64,000 bases of DNA, from contig NZ_JAHUZB010000005.1 in assembly GCF_019218635.1 (NCBI RefSeq), forward strand, positions 1 through 64,000, given 5' to 3'. Positions 45,955 through 56,113 of the stretch are shown in pieces (within the stretch, counting starts at the first letter, position 1; every line of letters starts with the position of its first letter). The stretch comes from Enterococcus alishanensis. Lineage in GTDB: Bacteria; Bacillota; Bacilli; Lactobacillales; Enterococcaceae. Under the pieces are notes generated by a model. That model was not told the DNA's origin. It did no database searches and saw nothing but the letters and a program-made list of their open reading frames with translations. The position numbers and the translations under genes are program-made.

Positions 45955-46686
45955 TTGCCAATTGGAATTATCGTTAACTCAATCGTGATTATATTAGGTG
46001 GTATCATCGGAGGGTTACTCGGACACTTAGCTACTGAAAGAATAAAATATGAATTGAATGGTGTCTTTGGCATTTGTGCCATCGCCATGGGAATTCCCAG
46101 TATTACTCAAATGGCCAATATGCCCGCCGTCATCTTAGCAGTCGTTGTCGGTACTACTTTAGGTTTGGTTTTCCATTTTGGTCAGCAAATTGAAAAAGTG
46201 GCTGCTTTAATGCAACGACCGATTGGAAAAATATTTCCTCACGAAAACTTAGCAATTTCCCATGATGAATTTATCAATAGTTTAGTTACAGCAATTGTAT
46301 TATTCTGCGCTAGTGGAACAGGTATATACGGCAGTTTGACGGCTGGCATGACTGGTGATCATACGATCTTAATCGCCAAATCTGTTTTAGATTTCTTCAC
46401 AGCAGTTATTTTTGCTAGTAATTTAGGCTATGTCGTATCTGTAATTGCCTTGCCACAATTTGTTATCTTTTTTTCCTTATTTTTATTTGCCAGCATAATT
46501 TTCCCAATGACTACACCAGAAATGATTCTAGATTTTAAAGCTTGTGGTGGCTTCTTAATGTTAGCGACTGGCTTTCGTATGAGTAAAATTAGGATGTTTC
46601 CTACTGCTGATATGATACCAGCGATGATTTTAGTGATGCCCATCAGCTGGGTTTGGTTGACTTATGTCCTGCCCTTTCTGCAATAA
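45955..46686 (+). CDS. DUF554 membrane protein
   Basis: 243 residues, about seven membrane helices, DUF554 (YdfK/YqgA-like). MPIGIIVNSIVIILGGIIGGLLG at the N-terminus and FCASGTGIYGSL are typical. Function unknown; possible transporter. TTG start, TTGGAGG eight bases upstream. Monocistronic and divergent from sbcD. Confidence 0.85.
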   Translation: MPIGIIVNSIVIILGGIIGGLLGHLATERIKYELNGVFGICAIAMGIPSITQMANMPAVILAVVVGTTLGLVFHFGQQIEKVAALMQRPIGKIFPHENLAISHDEFINSLVTAIVLFCASGTGIYGSLTAGMTGDHTILIAKSVLDFFTAVIFASNLGYVVSVIALPQFVIFFSLFLFASIIFPMTTPEMILDFKACGGFLMLATGFRMSKIRMFPTADMIPAMILVMPISWVWLTYVLPFLQ

Positions 46687-46687
46687 A

Positions 46688-46732
46688 AAAACTGTAAACA
46701 ATCTCCAAAGTTTGGATTTTGTTTACAGTTTG
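46688..46732. terminator. Shared terminator DUF554 / plsC
   Basis: AAACTGTAAACA and TGTTTACAGTTT pair around about 19 bases; the loop itself has CCAAA/TTTGG. Few T after it on the plus strand, T run on the minus strand. Confidence 0.7.
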
Positions 46733-46741
46733 AGTAGTGAA

Positions 46742-47380
46742 CTAATCTTGTTCACTACTTTTTTTATTTGGCAAATATTTATAATCTGGATTGATTTCAT
46801 AATCCAGCTGATTAAAGGCAGTTTGTACTCTGCGTTCAATTTCTGCTAATCCAGCTGTATCAAGCTTTTTAATATCTGAAATATCAATCGGTGCACCATA
46901 ACGAACGTAAACAGGACGACGTTTAAATAAATCAGAAAACTTTACTGGTCCTTGATAAACACTTGGTACAATCGGAACTTTTGCTAAACGAGCAATCAGG
47001 GCCATTCCACCTTTTAAATCCGACGAATGCCGCGTGCCACTAGGAAACATAATCAAGCCTTTGTCGGAGTCTTTTAACAATTTTACTGGTCGTTTAATAA
47101 CACTTGGCCCGGGCTTATCACGATCCACCGGAAATGCATTCAAATGAACCAAAATATAGCGAATAACAGCATTTTTATATAATTCTTCCTTGGCTAAAAA
47201 TGCAAACTGCTTCGGCGATGCTCCTAGTGCCAAGTAAAAAGGATCCCACCAAGTCCGATGGGGAGCTACTAAAATATAGTTTTTGTCTTTTGGCAAATTT
47301 TCTTGCATTTGATAATGGGCATTGCCATTAATTAAGCCTAAAAAAATTCTTACAAAGCCACGAATAAATCTAAAAAACAT
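46742..47380 (-). CDS. plsC: 1-acyl-glycerol-3-phosphate acyltransferase
   Basis: 212 residues. The acyltransferase motif HRTWWDPFYLAL (HX4D) near residue 41, FPSGTRHSSDLKGG in place of the usual FPEGTRS, and VPIVPSVYQGP. It adds the second acyl chain to lysophosphatidic acid at the membrane. One N-terminal hydrophobic segment. GAGGAG before ATG. Monocistronic. Confidence 0.9.
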   Translation of the reverse strand: MFFRFIRGFVRIFLGLINGNAHYQMQENLPKDKNYILVAPHRTWWDPFYLALGASPKQFAFLAKEELYKNAVIRYILVHLNAFPVDRDKPGPSVIKRPVKLLKDSDKGLIMFPSGTRHSSDLKGGMALIARLAKVPIVPSVYQGPVKFSDLFKRRPVYVRYGAPIDISDIKKLDTAGLAEIERRVQTAFNQLDYEINPDYKYLPNKKSSEQD

Positions 47381-47460
47381 TCTTTTTTCTCCTCTGTTCC
47401 TAAAGCGTACTAAACGTAGTATAATACATAGGCGTGATTTTTTTAAGGGGGATTTAACAA

Positions 47461-48195
47461 TTGTTAAAAAATGGAGAAAGAATTGATCAACTTTTTGCTG
47501 AAGGTATTCAAATTATTCAAAGCTCTGAAGTTTTTTCTTTTTCAATTGATGCGGTCTTATTAGCTAATTTTGCCCGTGTCCCGAAAAAAGGAAAAATTAT
47601 GGATCTATGTGCCGGAAATGGTGCCGTTGGTCTTTTTATTAGTCAAAAAACAGCAGCTGAAATCGAACAAATCGAAATTCAACCACGTCTTGCCGAAATG
47701 GCTCAACGAAGTATTTTACTCAACCATTTAGAAAATCAAATGACTATGCATAAACTGAACTTAAAAGATACATTGAGTATCTTTAGAAAAGATGCCTTTG
47801 ATTTGGTTGTTTGCAATCCACCTTATTTTAAGGAATTGCCTCTCAGTCAAAAAAACCCTAATCCTTATCTAGCAATTGCCCGACATGAAATCGAAACAAA
47901 TCTAGCTGAGGTGATCAAAATGTCGGCAGATTTACTCAAAACCAATGGTCGCTTTGCAATGGTTCATCGCCCCGATCGTTTTTTAGAAATACTGGATTGC
48001 TTGCGGGCCAATCGTTTGGCCCCGAAAAGAATTCAATTTGTCTATCCTAAAGCTGATAAAGAAGCCAATATTTTATTAATAGAAGCCATTAAAGATGGAA
48101 AAAATGATGGTCTACGTTTCTTACCACCATTAATTACCTATGATGATCAGGGAAACTATTCTCCACTGTTAAAGGATATGCTTTATGGCAACTAA
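47461..48195 (+). CDS. tRNA1(Val) A37 N6-methyltransferase-like protein
   Basis: 244 residues, class I methyltransferase with MDLCAGNGAVGLFIS and the N6-adenine motif VVCNPPYFK. TrmN6 (YfiC) type, which methylates A37 of tRNA1-Val in Escherichia coli; the Firmicute homologue (YabB) lies next to yazA as here. TTG start after AAGGGGG. Its stop overlaps the GIY-YIG gene by 11 bases. Confidence 0.87.
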   Translation: MLKNGERIDQLFAEGIQIIQSSEVFSFSIDAVLLANFARVPKKGKIMDLCAGNGAVGLFISQKTAAEIEQIEIQPRLAEMAQRSILLNHLENQMTMHKLNLKDTLSIFRKDAFDLVVCNPPYFKELPLSQKNPNPYLAIARHEIETNLAEVIKMSADLLKTNGRFAMVHRPDRFLEILDCLRANRLAPKRIQFVYPKADKEANILLIEAIKDGKNDGLRFLPPLITYDDQGNYSPLLKDMLYGN

Positions 48196-48460
48196 TGCTT
48201 ATTTTTATGTTCTGTTGTGTCGTGATCAAACTTATTATGGTGGCTATACTACTGATTTGTCTCGTCGTCTAAAAGAGCATAATAGTGGAAAAGGTGCTAA
48301 GTATACTCATCCACTTAGTCGTCGGCCCGTTCAGATGGTTCATGCTGAAGTTTTTGACAGTAAAAGTGCCGCTATGAAAGCTGAATTTGCCTTTAAAAAA
48401 TTAAATCGGCAAAAAAAGGATATCTATTTACAATCTAATCAACAAAAAAACGTTTTGTGA
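48185..48460 (+). CDS. GIY-YIG nuclease-domain protein (YazA)
   Basis: 91 residues made up of a single GIY-YIG domain: YFYVLLCRDQTYYGGYTTDLSRRLKEHN, where GIY-YIG reads YVL ... YGG, and the catalytic Arg and Glu (AEFAFKKL). UPF0213/YazA group, role unknown. ATG lies inside the 3' end of the preceding methyltransferase gene. Confidence 0.88.
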   Translation: MATNAYFYVLLCRDQTYYGGYTTDLSRRLKEHNSGKGAKYTHPLSRRPVQMVHAEVFDSKSAAMKAEFAFKKLNRQKKDIYLQSNQQKNVL

Positions 48461-48487
48461 AAAATTTATCTCACAAAACGTTTTTAT
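48445..48487. terminator. Shared terminator yazA / oatA
   Basis: AAAAACGTTTTGTGA and TCACAAAACGTTTTT form a perfect stem with flanking A and T runs. The yazA stop codon is in the stem. Confidence 0.92.
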
Positions 48488-48488
48488 T

Positions 48489-50366
48489 TTATTGTCCTTT
48501 TACTAGGGCTTTCGTGATAAGACTAGTGTAATAGATATCGCCCTCTTCATTTGGATGGACTTGATCTTCATAAAACCATTCAGGATGATCTTTACTATAA
48601 TCATACCAGTCAATGACAGTCAGATTCTTATATTTCTGGGCTGAAACATCCCATAATTGATTAACTTCATTTTGCCAACGCCGAGTTGGAACATAGACAT
48701 TGATTGCTACAACTCTTCGTTTTTTCCCGATAATCGACATAATTTGTGCAATGTCATCCTCAGTGAAAGCACCATTGGTTCCTAAACTTAATAATACCGT
48801 ATCTTCCAGTTTGCCATCGTCTTTAATCGTCTGTAATTGTTCAATACCATCTGCCAATTGACGACCAACTTCACCATCCACAGTCATTTTAGGAAATAAT
48901 GAAGTTAAACCGTTAGAACCAGCCAATAAAACAGAATCCCCGTATGCCGTAACGTTCATTCGTTTAGCAATATTTACTTCTGCATTGGTCAAGTTATATT
49001 TTTCAGCCAAACTGATTTCGCCTGAAGCTTCGGTGCTGTCTTTAGTTTCTGATTCCGAACTGTCACTAGTTTTTGTCTCCGCAGTTTGTTTTTCTTCCGC
49101 TGCTTTTTGATTATTTTTAATTTGTTCTTGCAATTTTTGTTGATTGGCATCGACTTGATTCGTTGGAGCAATAATTAATCCCACTAATGAAATAATAAAC
49201 ACTAGACTTCCGGCAATCAAGCCAATTTTTTGTTTACTTTTGATCGGAGCCATCACCCAATTTTTTACAACTGAAAAAGTTCTTGCATACTGGAATTTTC
49301 GTAAAGGATTTTCTACCAAACGATAAGAAAGTTCCGTAGCAATTAAAATCAAAATGATTTCAATTAAAGCGTGTAAATATACATGGTTGGCAATATTTAT
49401 CTTGGCCTCATAAAAAATCATAATTGGAAATTGATACAAATAAATACCATAGCTTCTTTTTCCTAACCAAGCAAAAACTGGATTGGTTAAGAACCGATTC
49501 AAACTAGCACCTGGATGAGCTGTAATCGCCACTAAAATGACTACTAACAAACTAATTAAGAACATCCCTCCATAATACAAAAAGGTGGTCCCATCTGAAA
49601 TGGTGAAGAAACTAAGAATTAGCAAAGCCAATGAAACAAAACCAATAATATTTAGGGTTCGTTTAGCTTTGGGAGGAATTGTCATTTTTAAACGAGAACT
49701 GGGCCAAATATATGCGAGTGCTGTTCCTAAAAGAATTGAAAAAATCCGTGTATCAGTTCCATAATATACTCTTGTTGGATCTTGTCCAGGAACATATAAA
49801 ATCGCCATCCATATGGCTGATAAAATCGCCAATGCTGTAACCGTTAAAAACATTTTTCCTCGATTTTTAACAAACTTCATCAATAAGATAAAAACGATTG
49901 GCCAAATTAAATAATTTTGTGTTTCAACTGCCAATGACCAAATGTGCGTAAAAGGAGATTCCGCAGCAAAGCGGTCAAAATAAGACATGCCATGATTAAT
50001 CTGCCACCAGTTATTAACATAAGCCAAACTGCTCAAGACATTTCCCCGCAAATTATTCAATAAATTACGCTGAAATAAAGTAATATAAGCCGAAGCGAAA
50101 ATCAACATCGTGACTAGAGCCGGATATAAACGACGCATGCGCCGATAATAAAATTGCTTAACCGCAATCCGACCATTTTGACGATATTCTTGTAGTAATA
50201 AATCCGTAATCAAATAACCGGAGACAACAAAAAATACCGGTACCCCTAAGAATCCACCTTGCATTGTATTAGGTAATAAATGATATAAAATGACACCAAC
50301 TACCGCAAGCGATCGTAATCCATCAAATCCAGTAATATAGCGACTTGTTTTAAGTCTCTTCTCCAT
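48489..50366 (-). CDS. oatA: Peptidoglycan O-acetyltransferase (OatA type)
   Basis: 625 residues. An acyltransferase-3 membrane domain of ten to eleven helices (about 10-385; FDGLRSLAVVGVILYHLLP, VFFVVSGYLIT), a Gln/Lys/Glu/Ser-rich linker (about 410-450) and an extracellular SGNH esterase-like domain with YGDSVLLAG and DQVHPNEEG. OatA acetylates the C6 hydroxyl of N-acetylmuramic acid, giving lysozyme resistance. The ribosome site is weak (GGAAG). Wall teichoic or polysaccharide acetylation is the alternative. Confidence 0.87.
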   Translation of the reverse strand: MEKRLKTSRYITGFDGLRSLAVVGVILYHLLPNTMQGGFLGVPVFFVVSGYLITDLLLQEYRQNGRIAVKQFYYRRMRRLYPALVTMLIFASAYITLFQRNLLNNLRGNVLSSLAYVNNWWQINHGMSYFDRFAAESPFTHIWSLAVETQNYLIWPIVFILLMKFVKNRGKMFLTVTALAILSAIWMAILYVPGQDPTRVYYGTDTRIFSILLGTALAYIWPSSRLKMTIPPKAKRTLNIIGFVSLALLILSFFTISDGTTFLYYGGMFLISLLVVILVAITAHPGASLNRFLTNPVFAWLGKRSYGIYLYQFPIMIFYEAKINIANHVYLHALIEIILILIATELSYRLVENPLRKFQYARTFSVVKNWVMAPIKSKQKIGLIAGSLVFIISLVGLIIAPTNQVDANQQKLQEQIKNNQKAAEEKQTAETKTSDSSESETKDSTEASGEISLAEKYNLTNAEVNIAKRMNVTAYGDSVLLAGSNGLTSLFPKMTVDGEVGRQLADGIEQLQTIKDDGKLEDTVLLSLGTNGAFTEDDIAQIMSIIGKKRRVVAINVYVPTRRWQNEVNQLWDVSAQKYKNLTVIDWYDYSKDHPEWFYEDQVHPNEEGDIYYTSLITKALVKGQ

Positions 50367-50477
50367 TTTTTTCTTCCATCTTTTCTTTCTATAATCAAAG
50401 CTACTTATACAGCTTAAAAGTTATTGCTTAAAAGTGCAACATTTACTAACAAATAATTTTTTTTCCTCATTTAAAAT

Positions 50478-50517
50478 TAAAAAACTGCAAAGCAAGTGAC
50501 ACTCACTTACTCTGCAG
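50478..50517 (-). terminator. Terminator of yitT-like gene
   Basis: Minus strand CTGCAGAGTAAGTG and CACTTGCTTTGCAG pair with mismatches, followed by TTTTTTAATTTT. Confidence 0.85.
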
Positions 50518-50526
50518 TGATTAAAT

Positions 50527-51426
50527 TTAGTCCATCGATTCTTCGTAAAAACGACCCAAAATTCGAACATTTTCTGAAATACTAACAAATGCCAACGGAT
50601 CAGTTTCTCGCATAATGGCTTCTAATGCCGGTAATTCAAAACGAGTGACAACAGTAAACAAAATCGTCTGTTTGTCATGTTTATAAGCACCTTCTGCTTC
50701 ATTAATTATTGTTATCCCCCGTCGCATACTATCTTGAATCGCTTCAATAACTTTATCGGGTTGCTTTGTAACAATCATGACTTGCATCTTTCGTTGTTTC
50801 GTATACAATGCATCAGTCAATTTCCCACTCATAAAGATAGCAAAGGCCGAATAAAACATGTAAGGCCAACCAAATAAAAGTCCCGCCACAAACATAATCA
50901 TTACATTAAAAATCATCGAAATCGACCCAACTGAGCGACCAGTTTGTTTACGAATGGTGATACTTAAAATATCTAATCCACCAGATGACAAGCCATTTTT
51001 CAAGGCAAAGCCAATTCCTACACCTGAAATTGCGCCCCCGAATATCGCACAAATAATCGGGTCTGTTGATAAAGTCGTTTCGGGAATAATATGAATGAAA
51101 AAGGATGTTAAGAATACGGTAATAAAAGTAAAGAAAGTAAATTTATGACCAATTTTAAACCAAGCTAAAACAAATAACGGAATATTTAAAGCAAATAAAG
51201 TAATTGAAACTGGGACTGTGTGTCCGACAAATTGTTTAGACAAAGTAGTCAAAATTTGTGCGAAACCAGTAATCCCACTGGAATAAATATTTCCAGGTTG
51301 GTAGAAAAAATTCACCGCAATGGCAGCTATAAAAGCATAAACAACTGCCACCGATAATCTTGTTGCATAATCATGATAGGGCCAATCCGCTATCTTTTTT
51401 AACATGTAATTAAACGCCTCTTTCAT
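50527..51426 (-). CDS. YitT family membrane protein (DUF2179)
   Basis: 299 residues: five to six N-terminal membrane helices (AVNFFYQPGNIYSSGITGFAQ, NGLSSGGLDILSI) and a soluble C-terminal DUF2179 domain (about 215-290). Family function unproven; members have been linked to metabolite export. A TTG one codon upstream is possible, but ATG at 51426 is likelier; GAGTG lies seven bases before it. Confidence 0.88.
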   Translation of the reverse strand: MKEAFNYMLKKIADWPYHDYATRLSVAVVYAFIAAIAVNFFYQPGNIYSSGITGFAQILTTLSKQFVGHTVPVSITLFALNIPLFVLAWFKIGHKFTFFTFITVFLTSFFIHIIPETTLSTDPIICAIFGGAISGVGIGFALKNGLSSGGLDILSITIRKQTGRSVGSISMIFNVMIMFVAGLLFGWPYMFYSAFAIFMSGKLTDALYTKQRKMQVMIVTKQPDKVIEAIQDSMRRGITIINEAEGAYKHDKQTILFTVVTRFELPALEAIMRETDPLAFVSISENVRILGRFYEESMD

Positions 51427-51461
51427 CAAAAGTCACTCACATTATACGGAGTTTATTTGAA

Positions 51462-51500
51462 AAAAGAAAGCACCAACTGGATAAGTCTGTGCTTTCTTTA
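51462..51500 (-). terminator. Terminator of hisS-aspS
   Basis: Minus strand AAAGAAAGCAC and GTGCTTTCTTT pair around about 14 bases, followed by TTTTC, just after the aspS stop. Confidence 0.88.
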
Positions 51501-51508
51501 GGAATTTC

Positions 51509-53281
51509 TTATTCTTCGATGTTTGTTGTGTTAATGCTTAATTCATAAAGTTGTAATGGAGACACTGTGCTTGGCGCATCAGACATTGGATCAGCGGCTT
51601 TCCCATTTTTTGGAAAGGCAATTACTTCACGAATATTGTCTTCGCCCGCTAGTAACATCGCGAAACGATCTAACCCTAAAGCTAAACCACCAATTGGCGG
51701 AAAACCATAATCTAATGATTCCAACAAGAATCCGAATTGGTCATTGGCTTCTTCTCTTGAAAAACCTAATGTTTCAAAAACTTGTTCTTGTAATTCTCGT
51801 GTGTGAATCCGTAGTGATCCGCCACCTAATTCATAACCATTTAAAACAATGTCATAAGCTTGCGCATACACTTTTTCCGGATGGTCTTTTAAATCTGGAA
51901 TAGACGATTCATTTGGCATCGTAAATGGATGGTGGGCAGACACATAACGTCCTGCTTCTTGATCAAATTCAAATTGTGGCCAATCCACGACCCAAAGATA
52001 ATTAAATTTATCTTCATCGATTAAACCTAATTCTTTACCAACTTTTGAACGTACAGCACCTAGAGCAGTTACTGCAGTTAAAAATTGATCTGCTGCAAAC
52101 ATTAAGACATCACCAGGTTCTGCGTTGGTTACTTCTTTCAAATCAGTTGCGATATTACCAACAAACTTAGCGATTGGTCCAGTTAATTCGCCTGCTTCGT
52201 CAACTTTCATCCAAGCTAAACCTTTCGCACCAAATTGACTGACAAATTGACTTAAACGATCTAATTCTTTACGAGAATATTTGTCAGCGGCTCCTTTAGC
52301 ATTTAACACTTTTACCACGCCACCATTATCAGTTGCCATACGGAATACTTTAAAATCTGTTGCTGAAGCTAATTCAGTCACGTCGATTAATTCCATTTCA
52401 AAACGAGTATCAGGTTTATCTGAACCGTAACGAGTCATCGCTTCATCCCAAGTAATCCGTGGGAAAGGTAACGTCACTTCGATTCCTTTAATATCTTTCA
52501 TCACTTGAGCAATTAATTGTTCCGTGTATTCTTGAATTTCTTCTGCCGTTAAAAAACTAGTTTCAATATCGACTTGGGTAAATTCTGGTTGACGATCGCC
52601 CCGTAAATCTTCATCACGGAAACAACGAACGATTTGATAATAACGATCAAAGCCAGCAGTCATCAATAATTGTTTTAAAATTTGTGGTGATTGAGGTAAG
52701 GCATAAAAATGTCCTGGATGAACCCGTGAAGGCACTAAATAATCACGGGCACCTTCTGGCGTTGATTTTGCCAAAATTGGTGTTTCAATATCTAAGAAGT
52801 CATTATTGTCTAGAAAATGACGAATTGATTTAGTCAAATTATGACGTAATTTAATATTACTAGTCATTTTCGGACGACGTAAATCCATATAACGATATTT
52901 CAAACGGACTTCATCACTAATATTTTGGTCATCTTCAATTGAAAATGGAGGAGTTTTCGCACTATTTAAAATAGTGATGTCTTCACCTTTCACTTCGAAT
53001 AATCCTGTTGCCATTTTTAAATTAACAGAATTTTCATCCCGCTTAATTACTCTACCAGTAATTTCAACGACAAATTCACTGCGGCATTGATCTGCAACTT
53101 CCCAAGCTTCTTTTGATTCTTCTGGATTGAAGACTACTTGGACAATTCCTTCACGGTCACGTAAATCAATAAAAATTAAGCCACCTAAGTCACGTCGCTT
53201 TTGGACCCAACCTTTTAAAGTAACTTGTTGATCCAAATATTTTTCGGAAACTAGTCCCGCATAAACTGTTCTTTTTGCCAT
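51509..53281 (-). CDS. aspS: Aspartyl-tRNA synthetase
   Basis: 590 residues, bacterial type: N-terminal OB anticodon domain (about 1-105), class II core with [12 protein letters not shown] and [20 protein letters not shown], inserted GAD domain (about 290-420), and motif 3 [15 protein letters not shown]. Charges tRNA-Asp. GGAG ten bases before ATG. 100 bp behind hisS in one unit. Confidence 0.97.
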   Translation of the reverse strand: MAKRTVYAGLVSEKYLDQQVTLKGWVQKRRDLGGLIFIDLRDREGIVQVVFNPEESKEAWEVADQCRSEFVVEITGRVIKRDENSVNLKMATGLFEVKGEDITILNSAKTPPFSIEDDQNISDEVRLKYRYMDLRRPKMTSNIKLRHNLTKSIRHFLDNNDFLDIETPILAKSTPEGARDYLVPSRVHPGHFYALPQSPQILKQLLMTAGFDRYYQIVRCFRDEDLRGDRQPEFTQVDIETSFLTAEEIQEYTEQLIAQVMKDIKGIEVTLPFPRITWDEAMTRYGSDKPDTRFEMELIDVTELASATDFKVFRMATDNGGVVKVLNAKGAADKYSRKELDRLSQFVSQFGAKGLAWMKVDEAGELTGPIAKFVGNIATDLKEVTNAEPGDVLMFAADQFLTAVTALGAVRSKVGKELGLIDEDKFNYLWVVDWPQFEFDQEAGRYVSAHHPFTMPNESSIPDLKDHPEKVYAQAYDIVLNGYELGGGSLRIHTRELQEQVFETLGFSREEANDQFGFLLESLDYGFPPIGGLALGLDRFAMLLAGEDNIREVIAFPKNGKAADPMSDAPSTVSPLQLYELSINTTNIEE

Positions 53282-53381
53282 CTTTGTTTTTCTCCTTTAA
53301 CCAATTGTTTAATATTCATTTTTTTAAGTAAGTTTTGACAATGTCTCGTTACATCAGTTAAGGAACCTCTGAACGAAGATA

Positions 53382-54680
53382 TTAATCAAAAACTGGTGTC
53401 ATCATTTCATCGTAAATTTCATCAAAGTGATGATATATTTCAGTCAATGGGAAAGTTTTTTCAGCTCGTGTCGCTGAAGATTTCACATTGATTGTGCCAT
53501 TTTCTAATTCCGCTTCTCCTAGCGTTAAAATTAACTTAGCTCCAGCTTTATCAGCTGATTTAAATTGCGCTTTTGCCTTGCGATCCATGAAATCACGATC
53601 TGCAGAGAAACCAAAATTACGAATGGACTGTACAATTTTTAAGCTTTCTATGTTCGTTAAAGCACCTATACCAACAACGTAAGCATCTAATTGTTTCGCT
53701 ACTGGAATCAAAACATCTTCTTGTGCTAATGTCATTAAGATTCTTTCTTCACCCATCGCAAAACCAATTCCTGGTGTTTGTGGTCCACCTAGCTCTTCTA
53801 CTAAACCATCGTAACGGCCACCAGCACAGATAGTCGATTGACTCCCCATTCCCGGTGCATCACTCATAATTTCAAAGATAGTATGCATATAATAATCTAA
53901 GCCACGTACCATGCGATGATCAATCTCATATGGTGTGCCTAAATGATCCAGTGTTTTCGTAACTTGTTCAAAATATTCTTTTGCATAAGGACTCAAGTAA
54001 TCCAAAATACTTGGCGCATCCGTTACAAACTTTTGGTCTTTTTTATCTTTGCTGTCTAATACTCGTAAAGGATTTTCATGTAGTCGACGTTTTGAATCTT
54101 CACTCAGTTCATTTTCGTGTGGCAAAAGATAATCAATCAATGCTTGACGGTAATTTTGACGCGTTTCTTTATCACCTAAAGAATTAATCACCAGTCGAAT
54201 ATTTTTTAAACCTAACTGTTTAAAATAATCCATCGCCATTGACATTGTTTCAACATCTAAAGTTGGATTTTCACTTCCCAGCGCTTCAACCCCAATTTGA
54301 TGAAATTGACGCAGGCGACCTTTTTGGGGACGTTCATAACGAAACATTGGTCCCATATAAAATGCTTTGTAGGGTTTTTGATATTCTGGTCCAAATAATT
54401 TATTTTCTACGAATGCACGGACAACGGGTGCCGTTCCTTCAGGTCGTAATGTGACATGCCGATCCCCTTTATCATAAAAATCGTACATTTCTTTTGAAAC
54501 AATGTCCGTAGTATCCCCGACACTTCTAGCAATAACTTCATAATGTTCAAATATGGGTGTCCGAATCTCTTGGTATTGGTAATCGTTAAATAATAATCGG
54601 GCCGTTTCCTCAATAAACAGCCAGTTGTCACTTTCACCCGGTAAAATGTCATTGGTGCCTTTTGGTCTTTGATAACTCAT
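53382..54680 (-). CDS. hisS: Histidyl-tRNA synthetase
   Basis: 432 residues. Class II core (motif 2 [21 protein letters not shown]), HisA signature [14 protein letters not shown], and the C-terminal anticodon domain (about 330-432). Charges tRNA-His. AAGGGAG nine bases before ATG. Its leader is a T-box. Confidence 0.97.
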   Translation of the reverse strand: MSYQRPKGTNDILPGESDNWLFIEETARLLFNDYQYQEIRTPIFEHYEVIARSVGDTTDIVSKEMYDFYDKGDRHVTLRPEGTAPVVRAFVENKLFGPEYQKPYKAFYMGPMFRYERPQKGRLRQFHQIGVEALGSENPTLDVETMSMAMDYFKQLGLKNIRLVINSLGDKETRQNYRQALIDYLLPHENELSEDSKRRLHENPLRVLDSKDKKDQKFVTDAPSILDYLSPYAKEYFEQVTKTLDHLGTPYEIDHRMVRGLDYYMHTIFEIMSDAPGMGSQSTICAGGRYDGLVEELGGPQTPGIGFAMGEERILMTLAQEDVLIPVAKQLDAYVVGIGALTNIESLKIVQSIRNFGFSADRDFMDRKAKAQFKSADKAGAKLILTLGEAELENGTINVKSSATRAEKTFPLTEIYHHFDEIYDEMMTPVFD

Positions 54681-54713
54681 CTTTTATTTGCTCCCTTCTT
54701 TACATATGCAGTC

Positions 54714-54935
54714 AAAAAAAGCCCTCGTTCAAATGAACAAGGGCGAAATATCGCGGTACCACCTATTTTTTAGAGTTTCCTCTTCTCAAACAATTAACGC
54801 TTGCTAAACGGAATAGCTTTTCACTACTCATCTCCAGAATGTCTTTCAGCAGCCAGATGTGTGATTGCTTTCAGCCAAGGCAATCATTTCTTTACAACAC
54901 CACGTCACTTACTTTTTCCTTCATCGAAATTGAAC
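54714..54935 (-). ncRNA. T-box leader of hisS-aspS
   Basis: The conserved T-box string AGGTGGTACCGCG (54752-54764) and a terminator GCCCTTGTTC/GAACGAGGGC with T7 (54714-54744) are clear. Stem I begins near 54918 (GATGAAGG) with the S-turn element AAAGTAA. On the 3' arm AAAGACATTCTGG puts GAC (Asp) or, shifted by two, CAT (His) as specifier at 54839-54843, so the sensed tRNA is ambiguous by eye. Confidence 0.92.
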
Positions 54936-54946
54936 TGTCAAAGTTT

Positions 54947-54975
54947 AAATTACTAAAAAAAAATGAGAAAGTCAA
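54947..54975 (-). promoter_or_regulatory. hisS T-box promoter (candidate)
   Basis: Minus strand TTGACT (54970-54975), 17 bases with a T9 run, TAATTT (54947-54952). It overlaps the perfect inverted repeat AATGAGAAA/TTTCTCATT (54962-54986), which could also act as a terminator for minus-strand read-through. The -10 is poor. Confidence 0.45.
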
Positions 54976-55096
54976 GGTTTCTCATTAATAAAAAGCAAGA
55001 TAGTTTCTTTTTTTTCAACTTCATTTTAAACTGACCAACATAGAATTAATTTAACAACTAAATTTATATTTTAAAATAAAGAGGAGCGTTTTAAAA

Positions 55097-56029
55097 ATGA
55101 CAGATGTTAGAATTGGAAAATCTCGTGTTTATGCAACGGATTTAGGCTTAGGAACCAATGCAGTCGGTGGTCATAATTTATTTAAGGGTTTAGCTGATGA
55201 AACTGGTAAAGAAGTGGTCCGAACTGCGCTACGAAATGGTTTGACGTTACTGGACACAGCTTTTATCTATGGTCTTGGTAGATCAGAAGAATTAATTGGT
55301 GAGGTTTTACAAGAAGCTGAATTCGACCGAGCAAAAGTAATCATTGCTACCAAAGCTGCACAAGATTTATCACAAGACGGTGCGCCAAATAACTCACCAG
55401 AATTTTTAACAAACGCTGTTGAATCAGCTTTAGAAAGATTACAAACCAATTATATCGATATTTTTTACATCCACTTCCCTGATGAAGCAACCAATAAGCG
55501 TGAAGCAGTTGCAGCTTTACATGAATTAAAAGAGGCCGGTAAGATTCGAGCCATCGGTGTCTCTAACTTTTCTTTGGAACAAATTAAAGAAGCTAACTTA
55601 GATGGTCATGTAAATGTCGTCGAAGATCATTATAATTTGGTTCATCGAGAACTTGAAAATGAAGTTCTTCCTTATTTACAAGAAAAAAACATCGCTTTTA
55701 TTCCTTACTTTCCATTGGCCTCAGGATTGTTAACGGGAAAATATAGTCAAACAGATACTTTTGCTAAAAATGGTAAGAACGGTAATCCTGACTTTCAAGA
55801 TGAAAGATTCCAACAGATTGTTTCCAAAGTTGATCAACTAAAACCGATTGCCAAAAATTATGATGCAACTGTTGCACAATTGGTTTTGGCTTGGTATTTA
55901 AAAAATCCAGCGATTGCTGCTGTTATTCCAGGTGCTAAAAAACCGGAACAAGTTTCAGCCAATGCCCAAGCCGTGGATATTCGTTTATCAAATATCGACT
56001 ACGATTTAATCAATCAATTGTTCCAATAA
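55097..56029 (+). CDS. Aldo/keto reductase (copy 1)
   Basis: 310-residue TIM-barrel oxidoreductase. Catalytic tetrad Asp and Tyr in LLDTAFIYGLG, Lys in IIATKAAQD, His in DIFYIHFPDE; NADP site PGAKKPEQVSANAQA. Substrate unknown. GAGGAG ten bases before ATG. First of two tandem paralogues, with a terminator between them. Confidence 0.9.
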   Translation: MTDVRIGKSRVYATDLGLGTNAVGGHNLFKGLADETGKEVVRTALRNGLTLLDTAFIYGLGRSEELIGEVLQEAEFDRAKVIIATKAAQDLSQDGAPNNSPEFLTNAVESALERLQTNYIDIFYIHFPDEATNKREAVAALHELKEAGKIRAIGVSNFSLEQIKEANLDGHVNVVEDHYNLVHRELENEVLPYLQEKNIAFIPYFPLASGLLTGKYSQTDTFAKNGKNGNPDFQDERFQQIVSKVDQLKPIAKNYDATVAQLVLAWYLKNPAIAAVIPGAKKPEQVSANAQAVDIRLSNIDYDLINQLFQ

Positions 56030-56037
56030 TCCAAGTA

Positions 56038-56074
56038 AAAGTGATTCGAAATGATTTTGAATCGCTTTTTTTTT
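56038..56074 (+). terminator. Terminator between the two reductases
   Basis: AAGTGATTC and GAATCGCTT pair (one G-U) and are followed by eight T. The second gene would need read-through or its own promoter. Confidence 0.85.
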
Positions 56075-56113
56075 GACTTTCGATTAAACTATTATAAAAA
56101 GGAGCTGATAATT

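Noticed and set aside
54962-54986. Perfect inverted repeat as an intrinsic terminator for an unseen minus-strand gene
   Set aside because: There is no minus-strand gene directly upstream; the T run is better explained as part of the hisS T-box promoter spacer, although insulation cannot be excluded.
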